Shown in pieces: positions 8,835 through 17,328 of a DNA stretch of 64,000 nucleotides. The notes below the pieces were generated by a model. It saw only the letters and a list, made by a program, of their open reading frames with translations. It had not been told where the DNA came from and ran no database searches. A program made the position numbers and the translations under genes. The number at the start of each line of letters is the position of its first letter. Positions within the stretch are counted from its first letter, which is position 1. The stretch is from Prochlorococcus sp. RS04 (GTDB lineage Bacteria > Cyanobacteriota > Cyanobacteriia > PCC-6307 > Cyanobiaceae): positions 248,001 through 312,000 of the forward strand of contig NZ_CP018346.1 in assembly GCF_001989455.1 (NCBI RefSeq), in the 5' to 3' direction.

Positions 8835-9011
8835 ATGACTACTTCTCAAGATTCTTCTAGAAAATTTTCACTAGAAATGAAATCGGAAGTTCATTACAAA
8901 AAGGCTGCGAAATCATACAGAAAATCAAAACAATATATAAATATGATTAACTTATATCCAACTTTGCAAAATACTCTAATTGAGTGTAAGGATGAGAATC
9001 TAATAGAGTAG
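8835..9011 (+). CDS. 58-residue hypothetical protein divergent from pcb
   Basis: A short frame with an ATG start and TAG stop, encoding 58 residues that begin MTTSQDSSRKFSLEMK. The middle is basic and Tyr/Lys-rich (HYKKAAKSYRKSKQYINM) and could form an amphipathic helix; the end is acidic. There is no signal peptide or membrane segment. Two features support a real gene: it sits alone in an otherwise empty plus-strand interval, and its composition resembles a protein rather than random AT-rich DNA. I do not recognise a family. It is divergent from pcb and could share its control region. Confidence 0.5.
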   Translation: MTTSQDSSRKFSLEMKSEVHYKKAAKSYRKSKQYINMINLYPTLQNTLIECKDENLIE

Positions 9012-9047
9012 AGATTTTATATATTTTTCTAGATAAAAAAATTTTTT

Positions 9048-9281
9048 TTAGGCTGCAACATTATAGTTACCTTCAGAATAAAATTTATTAATTATTTTTC
9101 TGCACATTTTTACATTATAAAGAGGTTTGGGTTTCCAAGGTTTTTTCTGACCGAGTGGAGAGCTTTTCCAATGAATCCCAGGCTTAAGTATTCCATTTTC
9201 ACGTAAAAAAGAAAGTTTAATTTCAGTGATTCCTAATTGTTCCGCGGACAACTCAGATGAGCTCCATATATCCCTTAACAT
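9048..9281 (-). CDS. Small hypothetical protein, possible excisionase-like DNA-binding fold
   Basis: 77 residues with an ATG start. The order of motifs (LSAEQLGITEIKLSFLRENG at 11-30, then ILKPGIHWKS, then PLYNVKMCRKIINKFY) resembles short winged-helix proteins of the excisionase/MerR-like type, where a helix-turn-helix is followed by a basic wing (G-x-H-W) and a short helix. That match is pattern-based inference only. There is no integrase, attachment site or phage gene nearby. An inverted repeat with TTATTAA/TTAATAA arms lies just upstream of its start at about 9294-9313. Confidence 0.5.
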   Translation of the reverse strand: MLRDIWSSSELSAEQLGITEIKLSFLRENGILKPGIHWKSSPLGQKKPWKPKPLYNVKMCRKIINKFYSEGNYNVAA

Positions 9282-9293
9282 TGGATTAAGTAA

Positions 9294-9313
9294 ATATTAT
9301 TAATCCTTAATAA
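9294..9313. repeat. Palindromic intergenic motif, second copy
   Basis: The 19-base sequence ATATTATTAATCCTTAATA is identical to that before glgB. Here the arms TTATTAA and TTAATAA around TCC make a 7-bp perfect inverted repeat (9297-9313). It lies 12 bases before the ATG of the minus-strand excisionase-like gene. Confidence 0.3.
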
Positions 9314-9417
9314 CGTTAATCTTATTTTTTTGAAAGGGGTAAAACTTTTAAATAATTATTAAGCAACAAAAAACCTAGTATTTATAAAGTGAAGAGATTT
9401 AAAAGATTTATTTAAAA

Positions 9418-9717
9418 TTAAGAAATATTAAATACAGAATCTTCATTAACAAATATCTCGTCGATACTTTCTCCTTTCTTGAGAGATTTATAGTCATCAT
9501 ATTCTTGAGTTATCGATTGATGCTTTGGGAGATTGATCCAACCCTCATGCCAATTCCCACTATTTATTAATTCTTCATAAGTAGTTTGTATATTAATTTC
9601 AGAATCAACTACAGAAACCATTAAAAAAGTAATATTTCCTTTTTCTTTTGTCTCATTTACTAAAACAAAATGTCTCAATCCATTTATAGGTTTAGTAGAA
9701 GTCCAGAAATTTTCCAC
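9418..9717 (-). CDS. Trp-containing conserved protein, TIGR02450/DUF2389-like
   Basis: 99 residues with a GTG start. The N-terminal 65 residues follow the spacing of the cyanobacterial tryptophan-rich family: FWTSTKP at the start, RHFVLV near 16-21, a central hydrophobic strand (ITFLMVSVVDS), and the closing ELINSGNWHEGWI with paired Trp residues. The family's function is unknown. It sits 2 bp after the small membrane protein downstream of hisS and probably lies on the same transcript. The acidic tail after residue 68 is extra relative to the core. Confidence 0.55.
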   Translation of the reverse strand: MENFWTSTKPINGLRHFVLVNETKEKGNITFLMVSVVDSEINIQTTYEELINSGNWHEGWINLPKHQSITQEYDDYKSLKKGESIDEIFVNEDSVFNIS

Positions 9718-9719
9718 AA

Positions 9720-10010
9720 TTATTTTTTCTTTATGTTTTCCTCAGAATTTTCTTTAGATATTTTTTTATATTCATTTCTAATTTCATCTAATAAAAGTTT
9801 TCTTCTGTCCATATAGTTAACTGAATCTTGTTTTGATAAGTTATATCTTTCTTTTTTAGTTAAATTCATCCAATCATTAAGATTCTTCTTATTAAAAGTT
9901 TTTGATTTTTTAGCCTTTAAAACTTTTTGCTTTCTTTGAAATTTAAGAAAATTCCTTAAATTAAAAAAAACAAATATAAAAAGAAAAATTATTGCTAAGT
10001 TTAAGAGCAT
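9720..10010 (-). CDS. Small single-span membrane protein with basic tail
   Basis: 96 residues from the ATG whose A overlaps the hisS TGA stop (TGATG), an arrangement that suggests translational coupling. A GTG one codon upstream is also possible. Residues about 3-20 (LLNLAIIFLFIFVFFNL) form one membrane helix. The rest is strongly basic and helix-prone (KFQRKQKVLKAKKSKTFNKK, later DWMNLTKKERYNLSKQ), probably cytoplasmic. I do not recognise the family. Its place directly behind hisS is the only functional hint. Confidence 0.6.
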   Translation of the reverse strand: MLLNLAIIFLFIFVFFNLRNFLKFQRKQKVLKAKKSKTFNKKNLNDWMNLTKKERYNLSKQDSVNYMDRRKLLLDEIRNEYKKISKENSEENIKKK

Positions 10011-11290
10011 CACTTTGCAAGTAAGTTATTGTTTATCCACTTTTCTAATTCAAAATCATTCTCTAAAGAAATAACCTCTTCTTTATTCCCATTACCTGAT
10101 TGATCAAAGAGCCTTATAATAAATTCCCTTTTAGTCGCTTCATCATCACCAATAACAATAATACTTTTAGATTTTAGTTTATTAGCCTTTTTAAATTGTT
10201 TAGAGAATGAAGATCCACTTAAATCCAACTCAACTAACAAATCATAATTTCTTAATTTTCTTGATAGATCCATAGCTAATGGTTCAGCAATCGAGCCCTG
10301 ATTAATAATATAAATATCAGTATTTCTTGGGACTTCGAGCTCTTTCCCCGCTAGTAAAATTAATCTTTCTAAACCAATAGCGAAACCAATGGCAGGGGTA
10401 TTTGGCCCTCCCATTTGTTTTACTAAATTGTCGTATCTTCCTCCTCCGCAAACTGTAGCTTGAGAGCCTAGAGAGCCACTAGTAATTTCAAAGGCTGTAT
10501 GGGTGTAATAATCTAAACCTCTTACTAGATTAAAATTTTCTACGTAAGGTATTTTTAAAACCTCTAATTGTTTTTTAAATTCTGAATATCTTTTATGACT
10601 TTTTTCAGACAAAAAATTAAATAATCTTGGAGCATTTTTAAGAGCTTTCTTTGTTTGAATATCTTTAGAGTCCAAAATCCTTAAGGGATTTTTAGTAATC
10701 CTATTCTGAGAATCTAAATCTAGAGAATTTTTATTTATATCAAGCCATTTTAGGAAGGATTTCAGAAAATTTAATCTATCACTTACATCACCTAATGTAT
10801 TTATTTCAAGATTAAGTTCTTTTATTCCTAATTTACTCAATACATCCCAAGCTAAAGCGACAATTTCAACATCACTTCTAACTGAATCGTATCCTATAAA
10901 CTCAACACCTAACTGATGAAACTGTCTTTGCCTGCCTGCTTGAGGTCTTTCATATCGAAACATAGGGCCCATGTACCAAAGTTTCTGAAGTGGATTAGAC
11001 GACATGCCATTTTGTATTAACGCTCGCGCAACGGAAGCGGTTCCTTCAGGCCTAAGAGTGCAGGATCTCTCCCCCCTATCAAGAAAAGTATACATTTCCT
11101 TACTGACAACATCTGTCTGTTCACCAATACCTCTTATAAATAATTCGGTCATTTCCAATATTGGTGTTCTTATTTCTTTGATGGATGATCTTGCTAGCTG
11201 CTCTAATAAAATTTTCTCGACGTTTTGCCACTTTATTAATTGATCAGGCAATAAGTCGACTGTTCCTCTAAGATTTTTTAGGTTATTCAA
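10010..11290 (-). CDS. hisS: Histidyl-tRNA synthetase
   Basis: Class II aminoacyl-tRNA synthetase that charges tRNA-His. 426 residues, the usual bacterial length. The N-terminus (LRGTVDLLPDQ) and motif 1 region (EIRTPILEMTELFIRGIGE) are followed by motif 2 (MFRYERPQAGRQRQFHQLG). The histidine-specific motif LVRGLDYYTHTAFE lies near 258-272, and motif 3 (AIGFAIGLERL) near 310-320. The C-terminal anticodon-binding domain runs from about 330 to 420 (DIYIINQGS to EKWINNNL). It heads a short minus-strand unit with two small genes. Confidence 0.97.
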   Translation of the reverse strand: MNNLKNLRGTVDLLPDQLIKWQNVEKILLEQLARSSIKEIRTPILEMTELFIRGIGEQTDVVSKEMYTFLDRGERSCTLRPEGTASVARALIQNGMSSNPLQKLWYMGPMFRYERPQAGRQRQFHQLGVEFIGYDSVRSDVEIVALAWDVLSKLGIKELNLEINTLGDVSDRLNFLKSFLKWLDINKNSLDLDSQNRITKNPLRILDSKDIQTKKALKNAPRLFNFLSEKSHKRYSEFKKQLEVLKIPYVENFNLVRGLDYYTHTAFEITSGSLGSQATVCGGGRYDNLVKQMGGPNTPAIGFAIGLERLILLAGKELEVPRNTDIYIINQGSIAEPLAMDLSRKLRNYDLLVELDLSGSSFSKQFKKANKLKSKSIIVIGDDEATKREFIIRLFDQSGNGNKEEVISLENDFELEKWINNNLLAK

Positions 11291-11388
11291 AGTTCTAGAA
11301 AATAATTCAAAATTTTTAATTCAATTAGAAATTAATCTTTGATTGGTTATTTTGTGAGACAATTTTAATTTAACATTTAGAAAATCCA

Positions 11389-11811
11389 TTGGAAATAAAA
11401 AAAGATAAAGAGAATCAACATTGCGGCACAAAACCAAAAAAAATTGCTTTTGGAATAGCACCACTTGGTATAGTCTCGATAGGAATAGTACCAATGGGAG
11501 TAATAAGTATTGGAATAGTCCCAATGGGAGTATTTTCTTTTGGAGCAGTAGCAATGGGAATAGTCAATTTATCAGTAGTTGGTATGGGAATTATCTCTGC
11601 GGGTGTTACTACTATGGGAATATGGGAGTATTCACCTAATTCTCAAAACAATCATCATAATCATTCCAAACAAATTTCAAATTCAAGCAAAGAAAATATG
11701 ATGTCAGATCTATTTAACACTAAACGAGAAGCAGAAAAGGCTGCCTCAAAATACGGATGTATTGGAGCACATAAAATGGGTAATAAATGGATGCCTTGTA
11801 AGATGCACTAA
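11389..11811 (+). CDS. Gly-pentad repeat protein with C-terminal DUF3721
   Basis: 140 residues from a TTG start; an in-frame stop at 11371-11373 leaves no ATG upstream. After a basic N-terminus with one Cys-Gly, residues 22-81 form twelve five-residue units, each beginning with Gly except one (SVVGM): for example GIVPM, GVISI, GVFSF. Even-numbered and odd-numbered units tend to alternate Pro and Ser at position 4, giving a ten-residue super-period. A His/Asn/Ser linker follows (82-104). Residues 107-140 match the short DUF3721 module (TKREAEKAASKYGCIGAHKM, then WMPCKMH) with two Cys and several His. The repeats suggest a beta-solenoid or a packed membrane-inserted sheet; function unknown. Confidence 0.7.
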   Translation: MEIKKDKENQHCGTKPKKIAFGIAPLGIVSIGIVPMGVISIGIVPMGVFSFGAVAMGIVNLSVVGMGIISAGVTTMGIWEYSPNSQNNHHNHSKQISNSSKENMMSDLFNTKREAEKAASKYGCIGAHKMGNKWMPCKMH

Positions 11812-11841
11812 ATATTTTCTTGGTCAGAAATTTCTTAAATA

Positions 11842-12621
11842 TTAATTCAAAATCTCTACTCTAAAATCAAGATTTTTTGCCTCATCAGTAGTTAATTTTC
11901 TTGACCAAGCTCCTTGTACAGGACTATTCCATCTAAACCCGGCATTTTTAGCTAAAGACCTATCTTCGTAACTAATCAGTGCCTTGTATAAAAACCTAGG
12001 TTCAGTAGCTTTAAGTAAAATTTCCTCTAAATTATGACATTTTTTGAAGACCTCAGATATGTAAAAGCAATCAGATAAAGCTCTATGTAAATTCCAAACT
12101 GGTATTGAAAAAGATAAAGCTAGATCAGTTACTGAGGGTCTATTTTTTAGTGCTTTTTGAAAAGACCAATTAATATCTTCTAAACTGCATATCCATTTTT
12201 TATTAAGTTTAGGTAATCTTCCTTTTCCAAACCATTTCTTATCAAACTCTACATTATGCGCCACAATGAAATCCGAACAATCAACAAGTTTTAAAAAGAA
12301 ATTCAATCCATCTTCCCATGGTTGAGAGATATTAGTTACTTCTGCAGGTATGCCATTAACATATTCTGCTTCATTCTTATTAACCGGGAATAAAAATGAG
12401 GCCTGTGAAAGGACACATTTAAAAGAAACATCAAACAAAATACAACCTATCTCTATCACTTCATCTTTATTTTCATCTAAACCTGTTGTTTCAGTATCAA
12501 GAATTAAAATTTTTTCAATTTTTTTATTCTGATTAGGAACACTATCTTCAGAGGGATAACTGATAACTTGATCCTGAAGAATATCCAATTGATTTAATTC
12601 TTTTTTGTTAGGTAGTTCCAA
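11842..12621 (-). CDS. DEDDh 3'-5' exonuclease (DnaQ/epsilon-like)
   Basis: 259 residues from a TTG start. All four DEDDh acidic residues and the His are visible: D42 and E44 in LILDTETTGLD (Exo I), D127 in AHNVEFD (Exo II), and H179 and D184 in LHRALSDC (Exo III). It would remove nucleotides from 3' ends of DNA or RNA, as in Pol III epsilon proofreading or RNase T-type trimming. A C-terminal extension of about 50 residues (AKNAGFRWNSPVQGAWSRKL) resembles a small Trp-rich nucleic-acid-binding module seen after such exonucleases. It is divergent from the DUF1350 gene. Confidence 0.83.
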   Translation of the reverse strand: MELPNKKELNQLDILQDQVISYPSEDSVPNQNKKIEKILILDTETTGLDENKDEVIEIGCILFDVSFKCVLSQASFLFPVNKNEAEYVNGIPAEVTNISQPWEDGLNFFLKLVDCSDFIVAHNVEFDKKWFGKGRLPKLNKKWICSLEDINWSFQKALKNRPSVTDLALSFSIPVWNLHRALSDCFYISEVFKKCHNLEEILLKATEPRFLYKALISYEDRSLAKNAGFRWNSPVQGAWSRKLTTDEAKNLDFRVEILN

Positions 12622-12738
12622 TTAGCAGAAAACACTCTAATTTATCTTGACGCATTTAATAAAAATTTCTCTTAAATTAATATAAATTAAGAAAATTGAT
12701 TAGAAAATAATTTTTGAAACATTTTTAGTTTATGAAAG

Positions 12739-13461
12739 ATGACTTTTACAAAATATCAATTTAATAATTTTTGTTATTGGCCTTCAAATCCTAAAAAAAT
12801 TGTGGAGTTTATCGGTGGAAGTTATCTTGCTTCTAAACCAGATTTAACTTATAAGAGATTCATAGAGAGTTTAATTAATAAAAACTATGCAGTACATGCA
12901 TATAAATACACTCCACAATTTGATCATCAACAACTTGCTATTAAAGCATGGAGAGATTTCAAGAATTGCCGAATATCTTTATCAAAGAGAATAGGAACAT
13001 CAATTCCTTCAATAAGAATTGGTCATAGCCTAGGCTGCAAACTTCATCTAATTTCTCCTGATGGTGGACGAAATTGCGAAAAATTCATATCAATTAGTTT
13101 TAATAACTTCAGTGCTAATAAATCTATTCCATTATTGAAACAAATTTCTCAAAAATTAGAATTCAAAAGTGAATTCAGCCCAAGCCCTGAAAGAACTTTG
13201 CAATTAATTAAAAAAACATATAACCAAAAAAATAACTTCCTAATAAAGTTCAATTCAGATGAGTTAGATCAAACAGATAAATTATTGTCTTGTCTGAAAG
13301 GAAGAAAAGAAGATAATTCCAAGGGGGTAATCTTAAAAGGTACTCACACTATAATTGCAAGCGCAGGACTAAGAGAAAATTTTTTGGGAGACTGGGCCGA
13401 TGATGAATTCAAAAGAAATACTATTAAAAAAATTTCCAATTTAATTGATGAATTTGATTAG
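12739..13461 (+). CDS. DUF1350 alpha/beta-hydrolase-like protein
   Basis: 240 residues. The opening ([19 protein letters not shown]) and the lid-less alpha/beta core match the DUF1350 family found in cyanobacteria and plastids. A nucleophile-elbow motif GHSLG at 95-99 and a late His (KGTHTIIAS) could form a Ser-His pair. Enzyme activity and substrate are unknown for the family. The upstream 117 bp gap is shared with the divergent exonuclease and holds both promoters. The last 4 bp overlap the convergent acsA. Confidence 0.75.
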   Translation: MTFTKYQFNNFCYWPSNPKKIVEFIGGSYLASKPDLTYKRFIESLINKNYAVHAYKYTPQFDHQQLAIKAWRDFKNCRISLSKRIGTSIPSIRIGHSLGCKLHLISPDGGRNCEKFISISFNNFSANKSIPLLKQISQKLEFKSEFSPSPERTLQLIKKTYNQKNNFLIKFNSDELDQTDKLLSCLKGRKEDNSKGVILKGTHTIIASAGLRENFLGDWADDEFKRNTIKKISNLIDEFD

Positions 13462-15440
13462 GATAATTCTTTAAGCTTTTCCAAAACAGAACTATCTTCA
13501 AGAGTGCTTATATCACCGCTAATTTTTTCTCCAGCAGCTAAAGATCTTAAAATTCGCCTCATAATTTTTCCACTACGTGTTTTCGGAAGAGAGTCCGAAA
13601 TTATAATCTTTTCGGGTTTTGCAATAATTCCAATTTCATTAACAACATGTTTCTTTAGATCCTCTACTAATTCTGAAGAACAGTTCACATCTTTCTCTAG
13701 AGATACAAAAGCGACTATAACTTCACCTTTTAAATCATCTTTTTTGCCAACGACTGCAGACTCTGCGACTGATTTGTGACTTACCAAAGCAGATTCTATT
13801 TCCATTGTTCCTAACCGATGTCCCGAAACACTTATGACATCATCAACTCTTCCCATAATCCATATATATCCATCTTCATCAATGCGTGCTCCATCACCAG
13901 CAAAATAAACATTTTTTTCTCCTTTAAAGGAAATATATTCCCAATAACTCTCCAAATATCTCTCTGAGTTTCCGTGAATTGTTCTCATCATTCCTGGCCA
14001 AGGTTTCTTAATAATTAAATAGCCACCCTCATTCTCCTTAACCTTATCTCCATTCTTATCGACAATTTCAACTTCAATTCCTGGGAGAGGGAAAGTAGCT
14101 GAACCTGGCTTTGTAGCAACGACTCCAGGCAAGGGACTTATCATCACGCCACCAGTCTCAGTTTGCCACCAAGTATCAACAATAGGACATTTATTTTTAC
14201 CAATAACATCCTTGTACCACATCCATGCTTCAGGATTAATTGGTTCACCGACTGTGCCCAAAAGTCTAAGACTCTCCAAATTATATTTATCAGGTATTTC
14301 ACGCCCAGACTTCATAAATGCTCTTATTGCAGTTGGTGCAGTATAAAAAATAGAAACCTTATATTTTTGAACAATTTCCCAAAAAGCCCCTAAATTTGAG
14401 GGTCTTGGCACTCCCTCATACATTAAGGTTGTAGCACCATTAGATAAAGGGCCATAAACTATATAACTATGACCCGTAATCCAACCAACATCAGCAGTAC
14501 ACCAGTAAATATCGTCATCTTTTAAATCAAAAATCCATTTAAATGTCAAATGAGACCAAAGATTGTAACCACCTATAGTGTGAACTACACCTTTGGGCTT
14601 TCCAGTAGAGCCTGAAGTATAAAGAATAAAAAGTCTATCTTCGCTATTCATTATTTCTGGTTCACAATGATCTTTTTGATCTTTTAATAATTTGTGCCAC
14701 CAAAAATCTCTATCATCAACCATAGAAATATTTTTTTGGGTTCGTTGAACAACAATTACTTTTTCAACAACTTTATTTGCCCCACTCTCAATGGCCACAT
14801 CAACTGCTTTCTTAAGTTCAATCACCTTATCTTTTCTAAAGCCACCATCAGCAGTAACAACAAATCTGGCGTTTCCATCAATTAACCTATCTTTTAGAGC
14901 TTCTGAAGAAAATCCTCCAAAGACAACCGAATGAGGCGCGCCAATTCTTGCACAAGCTAACATCGCAAACATCGCTTCAGGAATCATCGGCATATAAATA
15001 CATACCAAATCTCCTTTTTTTACACCAATTGCTTTTAAAGCATTAGCTGCTTTACATACCTCTTTTAGAAGTTCTTCGTAAGTATATTTTTTGCTATCTC
15101 CGGGTTCGCCTTCCCATATAAGTGCAGTCTTTCCTCCAAGCCCTCTCTTAATGTGTCTATCTAAGCAGTTATATGTAATATTGAGTTTCCCTTCTTTAAA
15201 CCATTGAAAAAAGGGCGCATTTTTGTTATCTAATACAGTTTGAAATGGCTCAAACCAATCTAATTCAGATTTTGCAAAAGATTCCCAAAATTGAATAGGA
15301 TTATCTGATGCTTGTTTTTTTAGACTTAGTAATTCTTCTTGAGAACTAATATTTGAGTTTTCTGCAAATTTTTTTGATGGAGGAAAAATCCTCTTTTCTT
15401 CAAGTATGTTATTGATTGAATTTTTTTTATCTAATGACAT
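13458..15440 (-). CDS. acsA: Acetyl-coenzyme A synthetase
   Basis: Makes acetyl-CoA from acetate, ATP and CoA through an acetyl-adenylate. 660 residues, full length for the family. The phosphate-binding P-loop [19 protein letters not shown] lies near 270-290, the adenylate-contact motif WWQTETGG near 425-432, and the hinge/lid region [21 protein letters not shown] near 520-540. The catalytic and acetylation-regulated Lys is in [15 protein letters not shown] near the C-terminus. It stands alone between a convergent DUF1350 gene and sds. Confidence 0.97.
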   Translation of the reverse strand: MSLDKKNSINNILEEKRIFPPSKKFAENSNISSQEELLSLKKQASDNPIQFWESFAKSELDWFEPFQTVLDNKNAPFFQWFKEGKLNITYNCLDRHIKRGLGGKTALIWEGEPGDSKKYTYEELLKEVCKAANALKAIGVKKGDLVCIYMPMIPEAMFAMLACARIGAPHSVVFGGFSSEALKDRLIDGNARFVVTADGGFRKDKVIELKKAVDVAIESGANKVVEKVIVVQRTQKNISMVDDRDFWWHKLLKDQKDHCEPEIMNSEDRLFILYTSGSTGKPKGVVHTIGGYNLWSHLTFKWIFDLKDDDIYWCTADVGWITGHSYIVYGPLSNGATTLMYEGVPRPSNLGAFWEIVQKYKVSIFYTAPTAIRAFMKSGREIPDKYNLESLRLLGTVGEPINPEAWMWYKDVIGKNKCPIVDTWWQTETGGVMISPLPGVVATKPGSATFPLPGIEVEIVDKNGDKVKENEGGYLIIKKPWPGMMRTIHGNSERYLESYWEYISFKGEKNVYFAGDGARIDEDGYIWIMGRVDDVISVSGHRLGTMEIESALVSHKSVAESAVVGKKDDLKGEVIVAFVSLEKDVNCSSELVEDLKKHVVNEIGIIAKPEKIIISDSLPKTRSGKIMRRILRSLAAGEKISGDISTLEDSSVLEKLKELS

Positions 15441-15534
15441 TAAATGAATCTATGCTTAATAAATTTAGTCGAAAAAATTAGGGTTTTCAAAAATTTTAAT
15501 ATTAATTAAGCTCAAAGATTTATCTCTAAGAGAT

Positions 15535-16506
15535 CTAATAAATACGGCTTAGAACAAATTCTGGTAGAGCCATTAAAGCTCTTTTGTATTCTGAATCAGG
15601 AAGCCAGGCAATAGCTTCTTTAGAAAGCATTGCAAATTCCTCAGCTAGTTTCCTGGAACTTTCAATAGCTTTAGAGTTCATGATGATATTAAGAGCATCA
15701 TCTAGATCATCTTTTTCAGCAAGTTCTCTATTTATAAGAACTGACAAATGTTTATTTTCTTCTAAGGCATATAAAACTGGGGCGGTAAGATAACCACTAG
15801 CAAGATCACTTACAGCAGGTTTTCCAAGTTGTTTATCGTTTCCAGTAAAGTCAAGAATGTCATCTACAACTTGGAATGCCAAACCAATATTTTTGCCAAA
15901 GTCATACAAAGAGGTTAAATTTTCGTCATTTATCCCACTCAAAACTCCAGCTGCTTTGCAACTATTAGCTATTAATGATGCTGTTTTAAAATAACTTTTA
16001 TTGATATACTTGGAAAAAGATTGAGCCGAATCAAATCTATTTAAATTTTGTTTAATTTCACCCTCTGCCAAATCCATTATTACTCTACTAAGTAATTTAA
16101 CTACATTTACATTATCAAGATTTGCTAAGTGCCAACTTGCTTGAGCGAATAAAAAGTCACCCGCCAAAACAGCTACTCTGGTATTAAATCTACTATGAAC
16201 TGTATCTACTCCTCTTCTTGTAGACGCCTCATCAACTACATCATCATGAACTAATGAGGCTGTATGAATCATCTCAGTTATTTCAGCAAGCCTTTTATGC
16301 TTGGTTGTCAAGCGAAATTCAGGTGATATAGCTCTTGAAATCAATAAAACTATTCCAGGTCTCAACCTTTTTCCCCCAGCACTAAAGAGGTGTTCTGCTG
16401 CGGCTTGAAGAATTGGGTGCCCAGCTCCTATTAGATTTTTCAGTTCTAAAATAAGATCATCAAGATCATTTTCAACTGGTTGTAGTAGCTCTGTTACTGT
16501 ATTCAT
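15535..16506 (-). CDS. sds: Long-chain all-trans polyprenyl diphosphate synthase (solanesyl type)
   Basis: 323 residues. It elongates isoprenoid diphosphates to make the side chain of plastoquinone. The first Asp-rich motif DDVVDE is at 88-93, followed by the conserved RR (STRRG); GGKRLRP at 45-51 binds IPP. The second Asp-rich motif is VVDDILDFTGN near 212-222. The residues before the first motif are small/hydrophobic (TASLVH), consistent with a long product. Chain length is inferred from the cyanobacterial homologue. It starts 27 bp after murI on the same strand. A 13-bp palindrome (ATCTCT-A-AGAGAT, 15522-15534) abuts its stop codon. Confidence 0.92.
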   Translation of the reverse strand: MNTVTELLQPVENDLDDLILELKNLIGAGHPILQAAAEHLFSAGGKRLRPGIVLLISRAISPEFRLTTKHKRLAEITEMIHTASLVHDDVVDEASTRRGVDTVHSRFNTRVAVLAGDFLFAQASWHLANLDNVNVVKLLSRVIMDLAEGEIKQNLNRFDSAQSFSKYINKSYFKTASLIANSCKAAGVLSGINDENLTSLYDFGKNIGLAFQVVDDILDFTGNDKQLGKPAVSDLASGYLTAPVLYALEENKHLSVLINRELAEKDDLDDALNIIMNSKAIESSRKLAEEFAMLSKEAIAWLPDSEYKRALMALPEFVLSRIY

Positions 16507-16533
16507 GATTGACCTCTTCTATATCTTAAGGAA

Positions 16534-17328
16534 TCAAACATTACTTCGGAGGTTAACCAACCTAATTTCTTTATTAATTCCAAGCCAAAATTTTACTTTA
16601 TTGGAAAAATCATCTCTTTCTGAAGTAACAAAAAATTTTACACTTTCGAAAGGAATACTCTCATAGCAGTCAGTTTCTGGAATATTAAAAGATTGATTAA
16701 ATTTTTTTATTAATGCTACCGATGGATCAATAATTTTTATATTTGAATCCAATTTTTTTCTTAAAAAGTCATAAATTAAAGGATAGTGACTACATCCAAG
16801 TATTAATTCTTCAATATTTTTGTTTATTAGCGGTCTTAAGTATAAATCTGATAAACTATTTATCTTATCAAGATTTAATTTTTCTTTTTCAATTTCTGAT
16901 ACAAATTCTGGACATTCTTGCTGAAATACTATCGTATTGTCTTTTTTAGCATTTATAGCTTTCTTGTAATACGATGATCTAACAGTTGTTTGTGTTGCCA
17001 GGACACCAATTATTTGTTTATCAACTATTTCCGATACTGAGTTTATAAGATCAAAACAAGGGACCTCTAGCTTATCTTCAAGAATATCAAGCGCACAAGC
17101 ATTTGTAGTGTTACAAGCAACTAAAAGTGCATCTAAATTCTTATCAACAAAAAAAGTACAAATCTCCTTTGCAATTAATCTAATCTCTTTAGAATTTTTG
17201 CTTCCAAAAGGTATTCTTTTTGTATCCGCCAAATAAAAAACTTCTACATCTTTACGAGTTTTTAGTAAAGAATTAAGGATAGTAAAACCACCTATTCCGC
17301 TATCAAATATCCCTATTTTAAGTTTCAC
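16534..17328 (-). CDS. murI: Glutamate racemase
   Basis: Cofactor-independent enzyme that converts L- to D-glutamate for peptidoglycan. 264 residues. The substrate loop GIFDSGIGGFT is at 6-16; the two catalytic cysteines lie in VACNTTNA (near 71-78) and LGCSHYPLI (near 178-186). The GTG start overlaps the stop of the preceding amidase gene by 4 bp, so the two wall-related genes are coupled. It continues into sds. Confidence 0.96.
   Translation of the reverse strand: MKLKIGIFDSGIGGFTILNSLLKTRKDVEVFYLADTKRIPFGSKNSKEIRLIAKEICTFFVDKNLDALLVACNTTNACALDILEDKLEVPCFDLINSVSEIVDKQIIGVLATQTTVRSSYYKKAINAKKDNTIVFQQECPEFVSEIEKEKLNLDKINSLSDLYLRPLINKNIEELILGCSHYPLIYDFLRKKLDSNIKIIDPSVALIKKFNQSFNIPETDCYESIPFESVKFFVTSERDDFSNKVKFWLGINKEIRLVNLRSNV

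Noticed and set aside
15522-15534. 13-bp palindrome at the sds stop codon as a terminator
   Set aside because: The symmetry leaves a one-base loop, and no T-run follows on the minus strand close enough to form a standard terminator.
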